NCBI GenBank assembly: GCA_964023275.1
Contig: OZ029917.1
Location: 20,991,988 to 21,055,987, forward strand
Source of the DNA: Norana najaformis
Taxonomy: Eukaryota > Annelida > Clitellata > Crassiclitellata > Hormogastridae
DNA: 64,000 bases
Direction of reading: 5' to 3'
Shown: in pieces, positions 33,656-45,454 of the stretch
How the letters are laid out: each line of letters starts with the position of its first letter
Numbering within the stretch: the first letter of the stretch is position 1
Translations under genes and position numbers: made by a program
Notes under the pieces: model-generated
Told to the model about the DNA's origin: nothing
What the model saw: only the letters and a program-made list of their open reading frames with translations
Database searches by the model: none

Positions 33656-34960
33656 GCTCGCTCTTCTTCCTCTTCTTTGTAGTCCCTGTCTCCTTTAGTC
33701 CTCCTTGCCTTCCTGCCTTTTCTTTCCCTTCCTACCTTCCTCCCTCTTCTCCTTCTTGCTTCGCCGTTTACCTTCTTACCTCATCCTTGTTTCTTGTTTT
33801 CTCTCTTCTTTCTTCACCTCCCTTCCTGTCTACTTCCTCTCTCCTTGCTCATTTCCTCCATGTGTGTCACCATTCCTGTCGCCTTCCCTCTCTCTTCCTC
33901 ACTCTTTGCTTCCCTCTATGCTTCCCCGTATCTGTCTGTATTGCTGGCAACCTCTCTTCCTGCCTCCTCCGACTCTTCGTTCGGCGTCCCACGCAGACCT
34001 CGTGCGACGTTTGATAGATGGCCATTTGATTTAGCTAAGCTGCGCTGGATTTGCCCAGCCTTCATAATATTTATTGATGTTGCGCTGTATTGTAAGCGAG
34101 CAGACGATGTCCGAAGAAGAAAAACAAGTTTACGTTCAATCTATCTCTTTGGGCTGACGTGGCTTCGTTAGCAACTTCTCTGTCACTCTCGTTATCTGTG
34201 TTACTCTGTCTCGACCTGTGCTTCCCTCTCTCTCTCTCTGTCTGTCTGTCTCTCTATCTATCTCTATCTCTTTCTCTAGGCTTCTGTTACTATGTTTGCC
34301 TGTGGTACTGTCCCAACCTCGTTTTTCTTTTGTCCTGTCTCGGCGCCCTCCTTGCTTCATAATCTTCTGTTTTATTTGTTTGCTCCTGTTCTTGTAACTG
34401 CTTCTTTCAACTTTTCATCAGGCGGCCTTGTCTCTGTCTTTACCTGTGTCTCTTTCTCTGCCTCCATAGGTGTGCCTCTGTGTATGCCTGAATACTGTGT
34501 CTAGTTTTTCACCTCATCTTTGGAAAAAAATTCCTCCCTGACTCTTTTGTTTTTCGTAATGTTTGTCGTTGCATGCATGTGTTCATCTTGTCTCTACACA
34601 AAAACTCTCCTCCTCCTTCTCCTCCTCCTTCTCCTCCTCCTCCTCCTCCTCCTCCTCCTTCTCCTCTGATACTCTGTCTCCGTATTTCTTCGCCTCTCCG
34701 TCATCTGGTCGATTGGAGGCCTTTGACGAAGAAACTGCTGAAACACTTGCTCTGCGCCCTTTATTTGGGAGAATTCAAAGAACAGGCCGCATTAGACTAT
34801 CGTATAGTTGGTTTCTCTTCCTTCTAATTCTGCCTCATTTGTCTGTTTCACTGACCTCTTTCGTCTTGCTCCTCTTCCCGTTTCTCTACACAATAGCACC
34901 ATTTCAACTATCAGTATCGCCCTCTCTCTCTCTTCCTCCCTCCTCCTTAGTAACTATCTA
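33656..34960. repeat. Long pyrimidine-rich tract
   Basis: The plus strand is strongly biased to C and T (CTTCCTCCCT, CTCTCTCTCT, CTCCTCCTCCT) for about 1.3 kb, with short ordinary gaps at about 34000-34150 and 34680-34800. The open frames across it (Ser/Leu/Phe/Pro-rich) are compositional. Confidence 0.85.
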
Positions 34961-34961
34961 T

Positions 34962-35034
34962 CTATCTATGTATGTATGTATGTATGTATGTATGTATGTA
35001 TGTATGTATGTATGTATGTATGTATGTGTGTGTG

Positions 35035-35123
<89 letters not shown>

Positions 35124-35255
35124 AGCTATCCATCCATCCATCCATCCATCCACCCATCCATCCATCCACCCATCGCTCTATCTATCCATCCATCCATACA
35201 TCCATCCATTCATCCATCCATACGTCCCGTCAGTCTATCCGCCCGTCCGTCCGTC
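34962..35255. repeat. Compound tetranucleotide array (TGTA)(TGTC)(TATC)(CATC)
   Basis: Four blocks follow each other in register: TATG, TCTG, TATC, then CATC. Tetranucleotide repeats without TAA/TAG/TGA stay open in all frames, which explains the 269-codon frame at 34563-35372. Confidence 0.97.
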
Positions 35256-35791
35256 TGTCTGTGCAAACATAGATATATACATATACACATGCATACATAC
35301 ACACCTATACACACATGCCTACATACCAACATACATAACTGTGCCTCCATGTTCATGCTTGCGTTGATGTAGGCCTATATTGTTTGCACGGGGCCTCAGG
35401 TCCTCTGTAATGCGTCAATCGTCTTCTATGAGAACTTATATATTTGCATGGAAATTGCCGGGACTTAGGGAAGAAGACAAGTCTTATGCCAATACACACG
35501 CACACAAATACACGCATGCATACATAAATATATGTGTCTGTGTGCGTGCTTGGAAAGAAATGTCAGCTTAGCGACGGCCATTTTTCGTCTGGTCAGCTGA
35601 CTTCCGGGCGTCAGAACTAACAGTGACAGGCAACCTAAATTGGAATATCCGACGGTCCTTATATAAAGGTATATATGCAGATTATCTACAGCAGATAAAT
35701 TATATTTTGTGCTATATGTAACTGTACGGGAGGTCAGAAGATGCGGGAAGAAGAGAAAACTGTGGAAAAGCGAGGACAATAGAAAGACATC

Positions 35792-35983
35792 GAAGGATGG
35801 ATGGATGGATAGATAAATGGATGGATGGATTGAAAGTTAGTTAATTAGATGGATGGATGGATGGATGGATGGAACGATGGATGGGTGGATGGAACGATGG
35901 ATAGATGGATGGATGGGTGGCTGGCTGGCTGGATGGATAGATGGATGGGTGGGTGGGTGGATGGATGGATGGATGGATGCTAT
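35792..35983. repeat. (GGAT)n microsatellite
   Basis: ATGG units with CTGG and GGTG variants; reverse-complementary to the CATC block at about 35128-35222. Confidence 0.95.
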
Positions 35984-36096
35984 ACTTCAATTCACGAATT
36001 TTTGCACTTCCGCTCGTATTACACTTCCAATTTCTGATTTGCGGCGTCTCGAATCGTCGCCTTCAGCCACTTACTTACTAGTGAAAAGTAGACAGC

Positions 36097-36145
36097 GTCG
36101 AGACAATAGGATAGCTATATAAAACCGAATACATTTACATTTACT
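36097..36145 (+). repeat. Retroposon tail
   Basis: GTCGAGACAATAGGATAGCT followed by ATATAAAACCGAATACATTTACATTTAC-type sequence, matching 27070-27140. Confidence 0.55.
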
Positions 36146-36602
36146 CAGCAGAATAATGGGCCATCTAACTTTTAAAACAGCTCCGAAACATTAATGTGGG
36201 AAGCATTGAGTTTTTAACGATAGATTACGATTACCATTCTCGCTCACGTCGACCTTATATTAGACACTGACTAAACACACACACACAGACACACACCTAC
36301 ACACACATTTCTATCGTTTATTGTCATCAAATGATTACAAAGATCATTGACGACACTTCGGAGAATGCATTTAGTATTAAAAATACTTGTTAAAGAATGG
36401 CTGTATTATTTTAGAAAATGTCATCATTTCTTTAAAAAACATCTAGAAATAACTTAAATTTCCATCATAACTAAATATTGATATATAAAGAATTACAAAC
36501 TTCTTAATTACCAACATGTAATATAACATTTTGGGAGATTATTGAATCTTTCAACTATATAGATGATATTTCTTTGATAGTTCATTAAACCTAAGCATAG
36601 GG

Positions 36603-36680
36603 CTAGACAATCACTAGACAATGCCCTAGGAGGGATTAATTCCAGCCAGAAGGAGAGAGAGAGAGGTCTAGACAATCACT
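36603..36680. mobile_element. 52-bp insertion with 13-bp flanking duplications
   Basis: CTAGACAATCACT occurs at 36603-36615 and 36668-36680. Between them is a 52-base segment that contains the CCTAGGAGGGATTAATTCCA repeat also present at 42-85 and ends in (GA)n. The structure fits a short retroposed fragment with a target-site duplication. Confidence 0.7.
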
Positions 36681-36959
36681 CATTTTTATTATAATAATAC
36701 ATGAGAACCTTTCCAAAGATTGTGTATTTTAAACAATACACTTATAATAGCAAATATAGCCAAGTATTAAAACTCTTTTATCTATGGTTAACCAAGATTA
36801 TCCTGTTTCTTTTCAATAATTTAAAAAAAGCACAATACTCAAACACTTGCAATCAAGACTTCATATAAATGTGACAATTTGACACACAATAATAAAAAAA
36901 TCACTTGATTTCCACTCAAACACAGAAGTAGACAAAATTTTAAACCACAAGCTTAGTAT

Positions 36960-37215
36960 TCAAATGTAAAATCTATTTACATGAAAGTTATGAACAGCTA
37001 GAAGGTCGGATTCTGTTGAATGAAATTTACGGTATGTAGACTGAAAAAGGGATAATGAGTCGGTAGATTGGCGAGTTTTCATGCGATTCAAAACAAACCG
37101 TTCAAGAAATTTAGATAAAAAATTCGAACCTGAGATGGGTATGTAAATAAACAGATGATCTTGGTCGAAAGCGGGTTTCTTTAGCAAAGGGTGAATGAAA
37201 ACAGTCCTCTTTCCT
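36960..37215 (-). pseudogene. CR1/L2-like LINE reverse-transcriptase fragment
   Basis: HPLLKKPAFDQDHL, then YIPISGSNFLSKFLERFVLN, RMKTRQSTDSLSLFQSTYR and KFHSTESDLLAVHNF match the K-K-P-x-L-D, Y-R-P-I-S-N-L-x-F-L-S-K and F-Q-S-A-Y-R-x-x-H-S-T-E-T-A-L-L motifs of RT domains 1-2. Truncated at both ends. Confidence 0.85.
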
Positions 37216-37439
37216 CAAGCTTTATCATTCAACTAGGTCTTCTGAATTCCTTTGTCTGTTTGTGAAAAAGTAACACTGTTCTAGGCAATCACGTTTTTAA
37301 AATCACACCTTTTTCCCAATAGTCATTATTATTCAACTAGCTCATTTGGTTGCCACTTCATGTTCATATATGAAAATAGAATTGTTCTAGGCGAACGAGC
37401 ATTTCCTGTTGCTGGGCCAACATTTTGAAATTCTCTTTG

Positions 37440-37925
37440 TGCATCATCTAGGCGTTGTAATTGTAATTGTAATTGTAATCTGACATTTATAAAGCGCCAC
37501 TTCAAGAATAGACTCATCAGAAGCGCTCCCGACCCGAACCAGTGAGACCACTGGCAAATAACACAGACTTCAGGCGCTTGCGAAACTGCGGAAGAGACAA
37601 ACTGAGGAATACTAGCCGGAGCTCTCGGGAAAGGCGATTCCAGCTATTGGGTCCAACATAGGCAAAGCTTCTAGACTGCGCTGTAGCAGTGCGCATACGA
37701 GGGATAGTCAGAAGTCCAAGGGAGGCCGACCGGAGAGTGCTACGGCCTGGAACCAAGGAGACCGAAATGCAGAAGTCCCTAAGATAAGATGGAGCAGAGC
37801 CAACAAGACAATTACGCATAAGCGTTAGGATCTTGAACTGGATACGCTGCTGAATGGGAAGCCAGTGTAGAGTGTCCCGTATAAAGGAAGTTATATGGCC
37901 ATACCTGGGGACGCCTCCAATAAGT
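37440..37925 (-). pseudogene. CR1/L2-like LINE ORF2 C-terminus with (ATTACA)n tail
   Basis: The minus strand reads GHITSFIRDTLHWLPIQQRI, then QFKILTLM, NCLVGSAPSYLRDF, RSFAYVGPNSWNRLSRELRL and LPQFRKRLKSVLF, ending at a stop near 37517. The 3' UTR is only about 30 nt: GAAGTGGCGCTTTATAAATG, then (ATTACA)n. The open frame is largely intact over 130 codons, so this copy is younger than the others. Confidence 0.87.
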
Positions 37926-37929
37926 CTCT

Positions 37930-38410
37930 TGTGTTAATTCGTTCTCAACCGAAGATTTACCTTTTTCGGTTGACTTATCCACCTAGGCTGCCTCCCTGTT
38001 TCAGAGGACTGACTTTTGCGGTATTGAGCTGACTTCGGCATGAATTTGTATAACAATAATAACTACTCATATCTCTGCCAATCAATGACGTCATTTACTT
38101 CTCTGGATCAATCCTCCCGTATAAAATTAAAATCCAAAAATAGCAGAATGACGATATCACCTATGTGACGTAATTGTTGAGAACGTTTGCCTTTTTCCCA
38201 ACTCTTTTAAAAGGTATGCTCTGAAAAGGCAGACACTATTGTACAAATTTTTCTGTTGTCTGTTCTTTAAACACGTTATTGAAGTCATCGAAAAGAAACT
38301 GACATGTTAATAAACAAAACTCTCGGTACAACGATGACAGTTTTTGACCCCAATCAAAAAACAGCAACCGTTAAGACGCCGTGCAGAAATCTATAAAACA
38401 CAGAGAGAAT
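37930..38410. other. Stretch without a gene
   Basis: Unique-looking sequence between the LINE and the minisatellite; no motif seen. Confidence 0.5.
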
Positions 38411-38411
38411 T

Positions 38412-40463
38412 GGATGACGGGCGCACATGGCAGGCCAGAAGCTTAAGTTGTATGGGCGGTCGTGTGACCGGCCAGAAGCTTAAGTTGTATGGGCGGTCGT
38501 GTGACCGGTGAGAAGCTTAAGTTGTATGGGCGGTCGTGTGACCGGTGAGAAGCTTAAGTGGATGGGCGGTCGTGTGACCGGTGAGAAGCTTAAGTGGATG
38601 GGCGGTCGTGTGACCGGTGAGAAGCTTAAGTGGATGGGCGGTCGTGTGACCGGTGATAAGCTTAAGTGGATGGGCGGTCGTGTGACCGGTGAGAAGCTTA
38701 AGCGGATGGGCGGTCGTGTGACCGGTGAGAAGCTTAAGCGGATGGGCGGTCGTGTGACCGGTGAGAAGCTTAAGTGGATGGGCGGTCGTGTGACCGGTGA
38801 TAAGCTTAAGTGGATGGGCGGTCGTGTGACCGGTGATAAGCTTAAGTGGATGGGCGGTCGTGTGACCGGTGAGAAGCTTAAGTGGATGGGCGGTCGTGTG
38901 ACCGGTGAGAAGCTTAAGTGGATGGGCGGTCGTGTGACCGGTGAGAAGCTTAAGTGGATGGGCGGTCGTGTGACCGGTGATAAGCTTAAGTGGATGGGCG
39001 GTCGTGTGACCGGTGATAAGCTTAAGTGGATGGGCGGTCGTGTGACCGGCCAGAAGCTTAAGTGGATGGGCGGTCGTGTGACCGGTGATAAGCTTAAGTG
39101 GATGGGCGGTCGTGTGACCGGTGATAAGCTTAAGTGGATGGGCGGTCGTGTGACCGGTGATAAGCTTAAGTGGATGGGCGGTCGTGTGACCGGTGAGAAG
39201 CTTAAGTTGTATGGGCGGTCGTGTGACCGGTGAGAAGCTTAAGTTGTATGGGCGGTCGTGTGACCGGTGAGAAGCTTAAGTTATATGGGCGGTCGTGTGA
39301 CCGGTGAGAAGCTTAAGTTGTATGGGCGGTCGTGTGACCGGTGAGAAGCTTAAGTTGTATGGGCGGTCGTGTGACCGGTGAGAAGCTTAAGTTATATGGG
39401 CGGTCGTGTGACCGGTGATTAGCTTAAGTGGATGGGCGGTCGTGTGACCGGTGATAAGCTTAAGTGGATGGGCGGTCGTGTGACCGGTGAGAAGCTTAAG
39501 TTGTATGGGCGGTCGTGTGACCGGTCAGAAGCTTAAGTTGTATGGGCGGTCGTGTTACCCGCCAGAAGCTTAAGTTGTATGGGCGGTCGTGTAACGGGCC
39601 ATAAGCTTAAGTTGTATGGGCGGTCGTGTGACCGGCCAGAAGCTTAAGTTGTATGGGCGGTCGTGTGACCTGCCAGAAGCTTAAGTTGTATGGGCGGTCA
39701 TGTGACCGGCCAGAAGCTTAAGTTGTATGGGCGGTCGTGTGACCGGTCAGAAGCTCAAGTTGTATGGGCGGTCGTGTTACCCGCCAGAAGCTTAAGTTGT
39801 ATGGGCGGTCGTGTGACCGGCCAGAAGCTTAAGTTGTATGGGCGGTCATGTGACCGGTGAGAAGCTTAACTGGATGGGCGGTCGTGTGACCGGTGAGAAG
39901 CTTAAGTGGATGGGCGGTCGTGTGACCGGTGAGAAGCTTAAGTTGTATGGGCGGTCGTGTGACCGGTGAGAAGCTTAAGTGGATTGGCGGTCGTGTGACC
40001 GGCCAGAAGCTTAAGTTGTATGGGCGGTCGTGTGACCGGCCAGAAGCTTAAGTGGATTGGCGGTCGTGTGACCGGCCAGAAGCTTTAGTGGATGGGCGGT
40101 CGTGTGATCGGCCAGAACCATTAGTGGATGGGCGGTCGTGTGACCGGCCAGAAGCTTGAATGGATGGGCGGTCATGTGACCGGCCAGAAGCTTAGGTGGA
40201 TGGGCGGTCATGTGACCGGCCAGAAGCTTAAGTGGATGGGCGGTCATGTGGCCGGCCAGAAGCTTTAGTGGATGGGCGGTCATGTGACCGGCCAGAAGCT
40301 TAGGTGGATGGGCGGTCATGTGACCGGCCAGAAGCTTAGGTGGATGGGCGGTCATGTGACCGGCCAGAAGCTTTAGTGGATGGGCGGTCGTGTGACCGGC
40401 CAGAAGCTTAAGTGGGTGGACGGTCGTGTGACCGGTCAGAAACTTAAGTTGAATGGGCGGTCA
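38412..40463. repeat. 36/37-bp minisatellite array, about 55 units
   Basis: The unit is GGTGAGAAGCTTAAGTGGAT plus GGGCGGTCGTGTGACC (36 nt). A sister form has TTGTATGGG instead of TGGATGGG (37 nt), and the first bases vary among GGTGAGAAG, GGTGATAAG and GGCCAGAAG. The 36-nt forms are clustered at 38545-39200 and after about 40080, the 37-nt forms lie at the left edge and in the middle. The first unit is diverged and the last passes into an (AAT)n tract. Units abut directly, with no spacers. Confidence 0.97.
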
Positions 40464-40545
40464 AATTAATAATAATAATAATATTAATAACAATAAGAAG
40501 AAGAAGTAGTAGTGGTAGTAGTAGTAGAAGAAGAAGAAGAAAAAA
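40464..40545. repeat. (AAT)/(AAG)/(AGT) trinucleotide tract
   Basis: AATAATAAT, AAGAAGAAG and AGTAGTGG-type runs immediately after the minisatellite. Confidence 0.93.
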
Positions 40546-40560
40546 GAAGAGTTAAACTTC

Positions 40561-40745
40561 ACCGAGGGGAAGCCAAAGTTATGATTTTTCCGGCTTCATT
40601 TTCTTATCCTCGGCATATGAGGTTCCCCTTTCCAAAATCTCCAATTATATTTCTGTTGCCATGGGAATATGAACCCCCGACCTTTTGATGAACAAAATGT
40701 ATAGCGCGCTACAAAAAACTTAACAAAGGTGCGCTCTACCGTTCT
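40561..40745 (-). repeat. tRNA-derived SINE
   Basis: The minus strand begins ACGGTAGAGCGCACC (D-arm/A-box type GGTAGAGCG), has an anticodon-arm-like region, and then AGGTCGGGGGTTCATATTCC, a B-box (GGTTCANNTCC-like) in a T-arm context. A tRNA-unrelated body follows to 40561. The spacing between boxes is longer than in a true tRNA, so a SINE is preferred. Confidence 0.68.
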
Positions 40746-40981
40746 CTTTAGTCTAAATGGTGTTAAAGTTCAACAATAATGGAAACAATACTCAGGTAAC
40801 GAGAAACGATAACTGCATGCAGAGATTCCTATTGTAATTGGCAAAAAGAGGAGAAGGAAGAGGATTGACGATGCAGTTGTAACTTCGTGTCACCGAATGA
40901 ATGATGTTATAGGATATGTAAGCAAATGCATTACATACTTACTTAATTACTTAGTCATTTACTTACTTAGATGTAGAGACT

Positions 40982-40991
40982 GTCTCTCTCG

Positions 40992-41064
<73 letters not shown>

Positions 41065-41065
41065 A
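40982..41065. repeat. (TC)n(AC)n microsatellite
   Basis: About 27 TC units followed by about 12 CA units. Confidence 0.97.
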
Positions 41066-41069
41066 TTAT

Positions 41070-43950
41070 ACTTGGCATTCATTTTGATAGGCCGCTTATT
41101 TAACCCTTTGTCAGCTGTAAACTGACTCTTCAAAAGCGAGTTGCTCTTTTGAATGTCAACTATAAGTTCAGAAAATGTTACACAGTGCTTATATCCTTTC
41201 GGATTTCGGTCTCCACAAAGAACTGCCATTTTCGTTTGACAAAAATGTATGGTGATAGCTGGGGTTGATATAGCGATGCCCATAGTCCACCGAATGTGCC
41301 ACTGTTATTAGTTACTGGTGCATTTTTAACGCTCTTTTTGGCTTTGATCCTATTAAAGGCGTGACTAGTAGGATTAATGCACTTGTCAGGTCTGGCTGTT
41401 GAAGCGTGTACAAACGACAACAATAAATTAACAAAACTGAACAAGCTTTTCCATTGCCGATTGCCAATTTCACGTTACAGACCGAAGCATGAACCCAACA
41501 GACCTTCACATCGAAGAAATACCCCTCCGACAAACTATGGAGCGCCAATCCACTTAAGAAATTAGCGAAGCAATCACCCGTTTAGACCACTACGCTAAAA
41601 TGCCATCGAAATCCATACGTGATATCAAAGCTATTCATGCGCCTGTTGCTATTAGGCTTATGTCTGCCTTGCATGGCCTACATATAATGTCTAGAATGGA
41701 TATGTTGAATCCTGGACATATGCAGGCGATATATTAATGCACGTATATGTCATAAACACGCAGAGTAGCCGGGAGCTACTAATGGCCAATATGAAGTTAC
41801 TGGCTTTTAAGCAGGCAAAAGATCCACCAACTGCTACGATGCCCCGGAGTGAGAGCGACCCATGAAGATGCCGACGACTTTACTGTGGCTTCTTCAGTTA
41901 GGGCCAGCGAAGGCAGCCAGTACCCCAGGGGCCAGTTCGGCCCACTGCCGAAGGCGCCCTGGTTCCCACCGCCTAATTGTTATCGATGCCTCGTCTGATT
42001 AAATTCGCAATCGAGCGGAGCAGAATCGTAACAAGTAGTCCGATATCCTAACGCGCCTCGTGATAAGTCGCCGTCATCTCCATTGGCGCCATCCGCGTAA
42101 GGATCAAATGCACCTGGTCGAGAAAGGTTTCGAAGCACGAGCTGTCAAACGGACCAAGAAAAACAAAAGCAGTAGAAAAAAGAGGAGGAATAACTGGAGA
42201 AGTAGTTCGTTAGACGATGAAAAAGAAGAGAATCAGGAACAAAAAAAGTAGAAAGAAAAAGATGGGAAGAAAAGAACAAGCATAGTGTGAGCATCTCCAG
42301 GAAAGAAGAAAAATTAGGAGAAACAAGAATATGACTGTTACTGTAATGGCTGTTTCATTTTATCGTTATCGTCGATAAGTGATGCTGTTTCTTATCCGAC
42401 TCGGTGCAGTATAGTCGTCTCGAGGCATCTCCATGATAAACCGGCCAAGAGCATCTGTATTCTCCGCCCGTATATCGCCCAATGGACTGGCCCATTCATC
42501 ACACGAGACTCGAACGCCAGATGGACTTAGCGTCGGCGGGGTCCCAACTGCCCGTCCAGCCGACAAGTAGGCCGACCTGGGAGTTGTCACCTACGTCACC
42601 GTTCAACCCAACACTATTAGAGCTTGTATTGCCGAGATGAGTGAGCGAATATCTAGATCGGTTTCTAATCCAAACCAATACCATGGCAACGGTATGCAAA
42701 CGGTTTGAAAAGTCACGTATAACGTGTCGAGCAAAGCATACTGTAATTTGATGCAGGAAACGACGCTTATAACAGCATCGTAAGTTATAAGCTACTTCTA
42801 GACTGCTTCAGCTTCCGATGTCAGTTAAGGTGTGAGTGTGACTCACGAAAGGTTGCGCTGAAATAGACGACGACTGGTTCTAGGAACCCAGATTAGGTAG
42901 TGAACGCTAAACGGTTGTAGAAATGACCTTGTGCACAACATACGCTGAAGCAAGAAATGCATCTGGAACTAACAACCCTTCTCTTCCCAGCTGAGCTCTG
43001 CAAAGCGCCTCTGAATGCAACGGCGTCGTTACGCTGTGTAAAAATTGAACGGCGCTGAAAGTTCTGTCGTCTCAGGTGGGTCACCAGAAACAGCAGTAAG
43101 AAGCAGCAAATATGTGATGCTATTATGTAACTATAAGAGTACATTGTTACGAGCTCAAAATTTGTTCAGCAGAGACAAAATCTTTTTTAAAAGATAACTC
43201 CTGCTTTGTCGAATTTAACGGGTTTTCCTTTCTTTTCGAAATTATTTTACTACTTGTATTTACAATTATTTGCAAAGTAATCTTAGGCCACTCCTCTGCT
43301 TCTTCTACACTATCCTTCGTCCAACTGTACTGCCTTCAACTAACCTTCGTTCAACAACTCTATCCAACTCCTTTCGAAGCGCAATCAGTAAAACGGACCA
43401 AGAAACCAAACGTTACATCAACCAATTAGTTGTAGTTGTAGATTAAACTCATTGAGACCTCCCACGTCGCATTGACCAACAACCATTTCTCTCTCCCTCT
43501 CTCCCTCCTCCCTCTATCTCTATTTCTCTGTATATCTCTCTCTCCGTAGCTCTCCTCCAAGTCCTTCCGATTTATTCTACACTCCGCCGCCTTGAACAAC
43601 TCTGCTCTCCCGTCCACTCAGATTTTCGTCCGTCCGTCTGCCACCTTCCGATATACGTATCGTACCCTAATTAATCCCAACACGCATGCAACTGTTATTT
43701 TACAGGTGAACACACGCACACACTCATATATATACACACACACGATAGAAAATACAGCAATGCATTCTTATGCATTTGTTACGCCTTAGCGGGATATTTT
43801 GTAACAATATCTCTGCAAGATATGCGTACGAAACTATTTGATTTTTCAATGAAGTGTTTCAGTTCAGTCCCGTTCAAAGTGAGCATAATGGCAACTATAT
43901 TCTCACAAACAAACATAAACACTTACTGGGAAAATATGCATGTAACGCTG
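41070..43950. other. Stretch without a supported gene
   Basis: A weak SINE-like B-box (minus strand GGCGTTCGAGTCTCG) lies at 42503-42518. A Lys/Arg-rich open frame at 42060-42251 is purine-run composition. CTCTCC repeat at 43485-43560. Confidence 0.45.
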
Positions 43951-43959
43951 TTTGACGTG

Positions 43960-44260
43960 TTCATAATGTTAGTGCAGTGGTTGATATAAAGTTTGCATGA
44001 GCTGTTTATTAAACGTTGTTTTTCAGTTTTTATTACGTTGATAACACGTTCACACAAACATTACTAAAACGTTACAGTAACAATAACGTATTGTCGTTTT
44101 GGCGTTATTATAACGTTAGCGCAATCGTTGATCTAACGTTTGTGGGAAACGTTTACTAAATGTTGTTTTATCAGTTTTTTAGGCAGCTAAATCGTTTAAA
44201 CACGAACGTTATAGAAAAGTTGGAACAGCGCTGTTGCAACGTTTGGCGGAACCGTTGTTT
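43960..44260. repeat. Diverged tandem duplication, period about 146 bp, AACGTT-rich
   Basis: CATAATGTTAGTGCAGTGGT and, about 147 bases on, TATAACGTTAGCGCAATCGT begin two aligned copies. Shared later words are TTTACTAAA/TTTATTAAA, CGTTGTTTT, CAGTTTTT and ACACG. AACGTTT words continue to about 45030. Confidence 0.6.
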
Positions 44261-45454
44261 TCGTATTATTTTAAAGTAGAATAACATTTGTACCGAAAGT
44301 TCCCACATAGTTTGTAACAAAACGTTTCAGTATGATGTACAACCGTACTATACGTCACAAAAATTTAAAACAATATTTTTTGCCAATCATTGCAATTACG
44401 CTGTTAACAGCCCTACGATTTATGCTTGTGCTTATACAATTTCGCTACCTAAATTAAACTAACAAAATAAAGTTTTAGAGCCCTACCGAAACTGCTTTAG
44501 AGAATTGACTAAATATTTAAAGATATGCAAATGATGATGCAGCAGCCATAAATTGTCACGTAAAAACATAAGTGTCTAGTTCTGTATGTCAGGTCAGTTC
44601 TTTATTGTCATTCAGATCTAAAATTAAGATTCATTTGTTCGTCTATTAAGCCTATCGTAGTAGAATTTTGCACAAATGTTTTTATGACTTTAAGCAAACT
44701 TTCGTAACCTTACCTGTTATTTTTACACGATTTCGCAACGTTACCTAAACGTTTCTTCGTGAATCGGTGGTTAAACAAATCAGCTTAGCGCAAAGAGGCT
44801 TGTATTTAGGCGTTACTATGTTCATCTGGTACAAAACTCGGTCGATCTACGTGGAAACAAGTCGTCTGGAGCATAAACTGAAATTTTCTGCCAATGTTTT
44901 ATTGACGTTAGGAAAACATTTGTAAACTAAGCTGTACCTTACTATAGTGTCCACAACGTTTATTAGATGTTTACAATGTAACGAAAACCATTATTCAACG
45001 AGTCCATCTAAAAGCAAATGTTTAAGAAAACGTTTACGTGCTGTCTGGGAAGTTAGGCGCCATAGTTATTTAGGTTGCAATAACAACTCCAACATCTAGT
45101 GTCGACTCGTTATAAACATAACCTATGATGTATTTGTAACATTGGATGTTCAACTTAAATCTCATGACGGTTGAATATCTGGGCCGCGTTATATCATACG
45201 TCATCTTGTTTAAGCTGATGATCAAGCAAATATCTAGGTCGGTTCATGTCATATATACCAGTTCACAGGCAAACAAAGTCGAGAGTGAAGATATAGCGCG
45301 TCAAAGGCAGTTAATGCGATTAAAGGTCCGGGTTAAGGTTCGGGATCTGTTGCTTGTTTACCGTGGGATATACAAACTAAACAACACGTCCAGCCAATCA
45401 GGAATTGAGCTGGCTATGAAAATTTCTATTTTTAGAATGCCTGCGTCCAGAAAT

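Noticed and set aside
34563-35372. 269-codon open frame
   Set aside because: It spans CTCCTC and four tetranucleotide arrays that contain no stop triplets in any frame; composition alone explains it.
38508-39233. Repeat-protein gene with 20 x 12-residue units
   Set aside because: The frame exists only where units are 36 nt; flanking 37-nt units shift it and no start context, splice site or flanking coding sequence supports a gene.
38412-40463. CRISPR-like array
   Set aside because: Units abut without unique spacers, no cas genes, and the DNA is eukaryotic.
40665-40745. Functional tRNA gene
   Set aside because: A- and B-box-like words are present but spacing and stems do not make a cloverleaf; a SINE head fits better.
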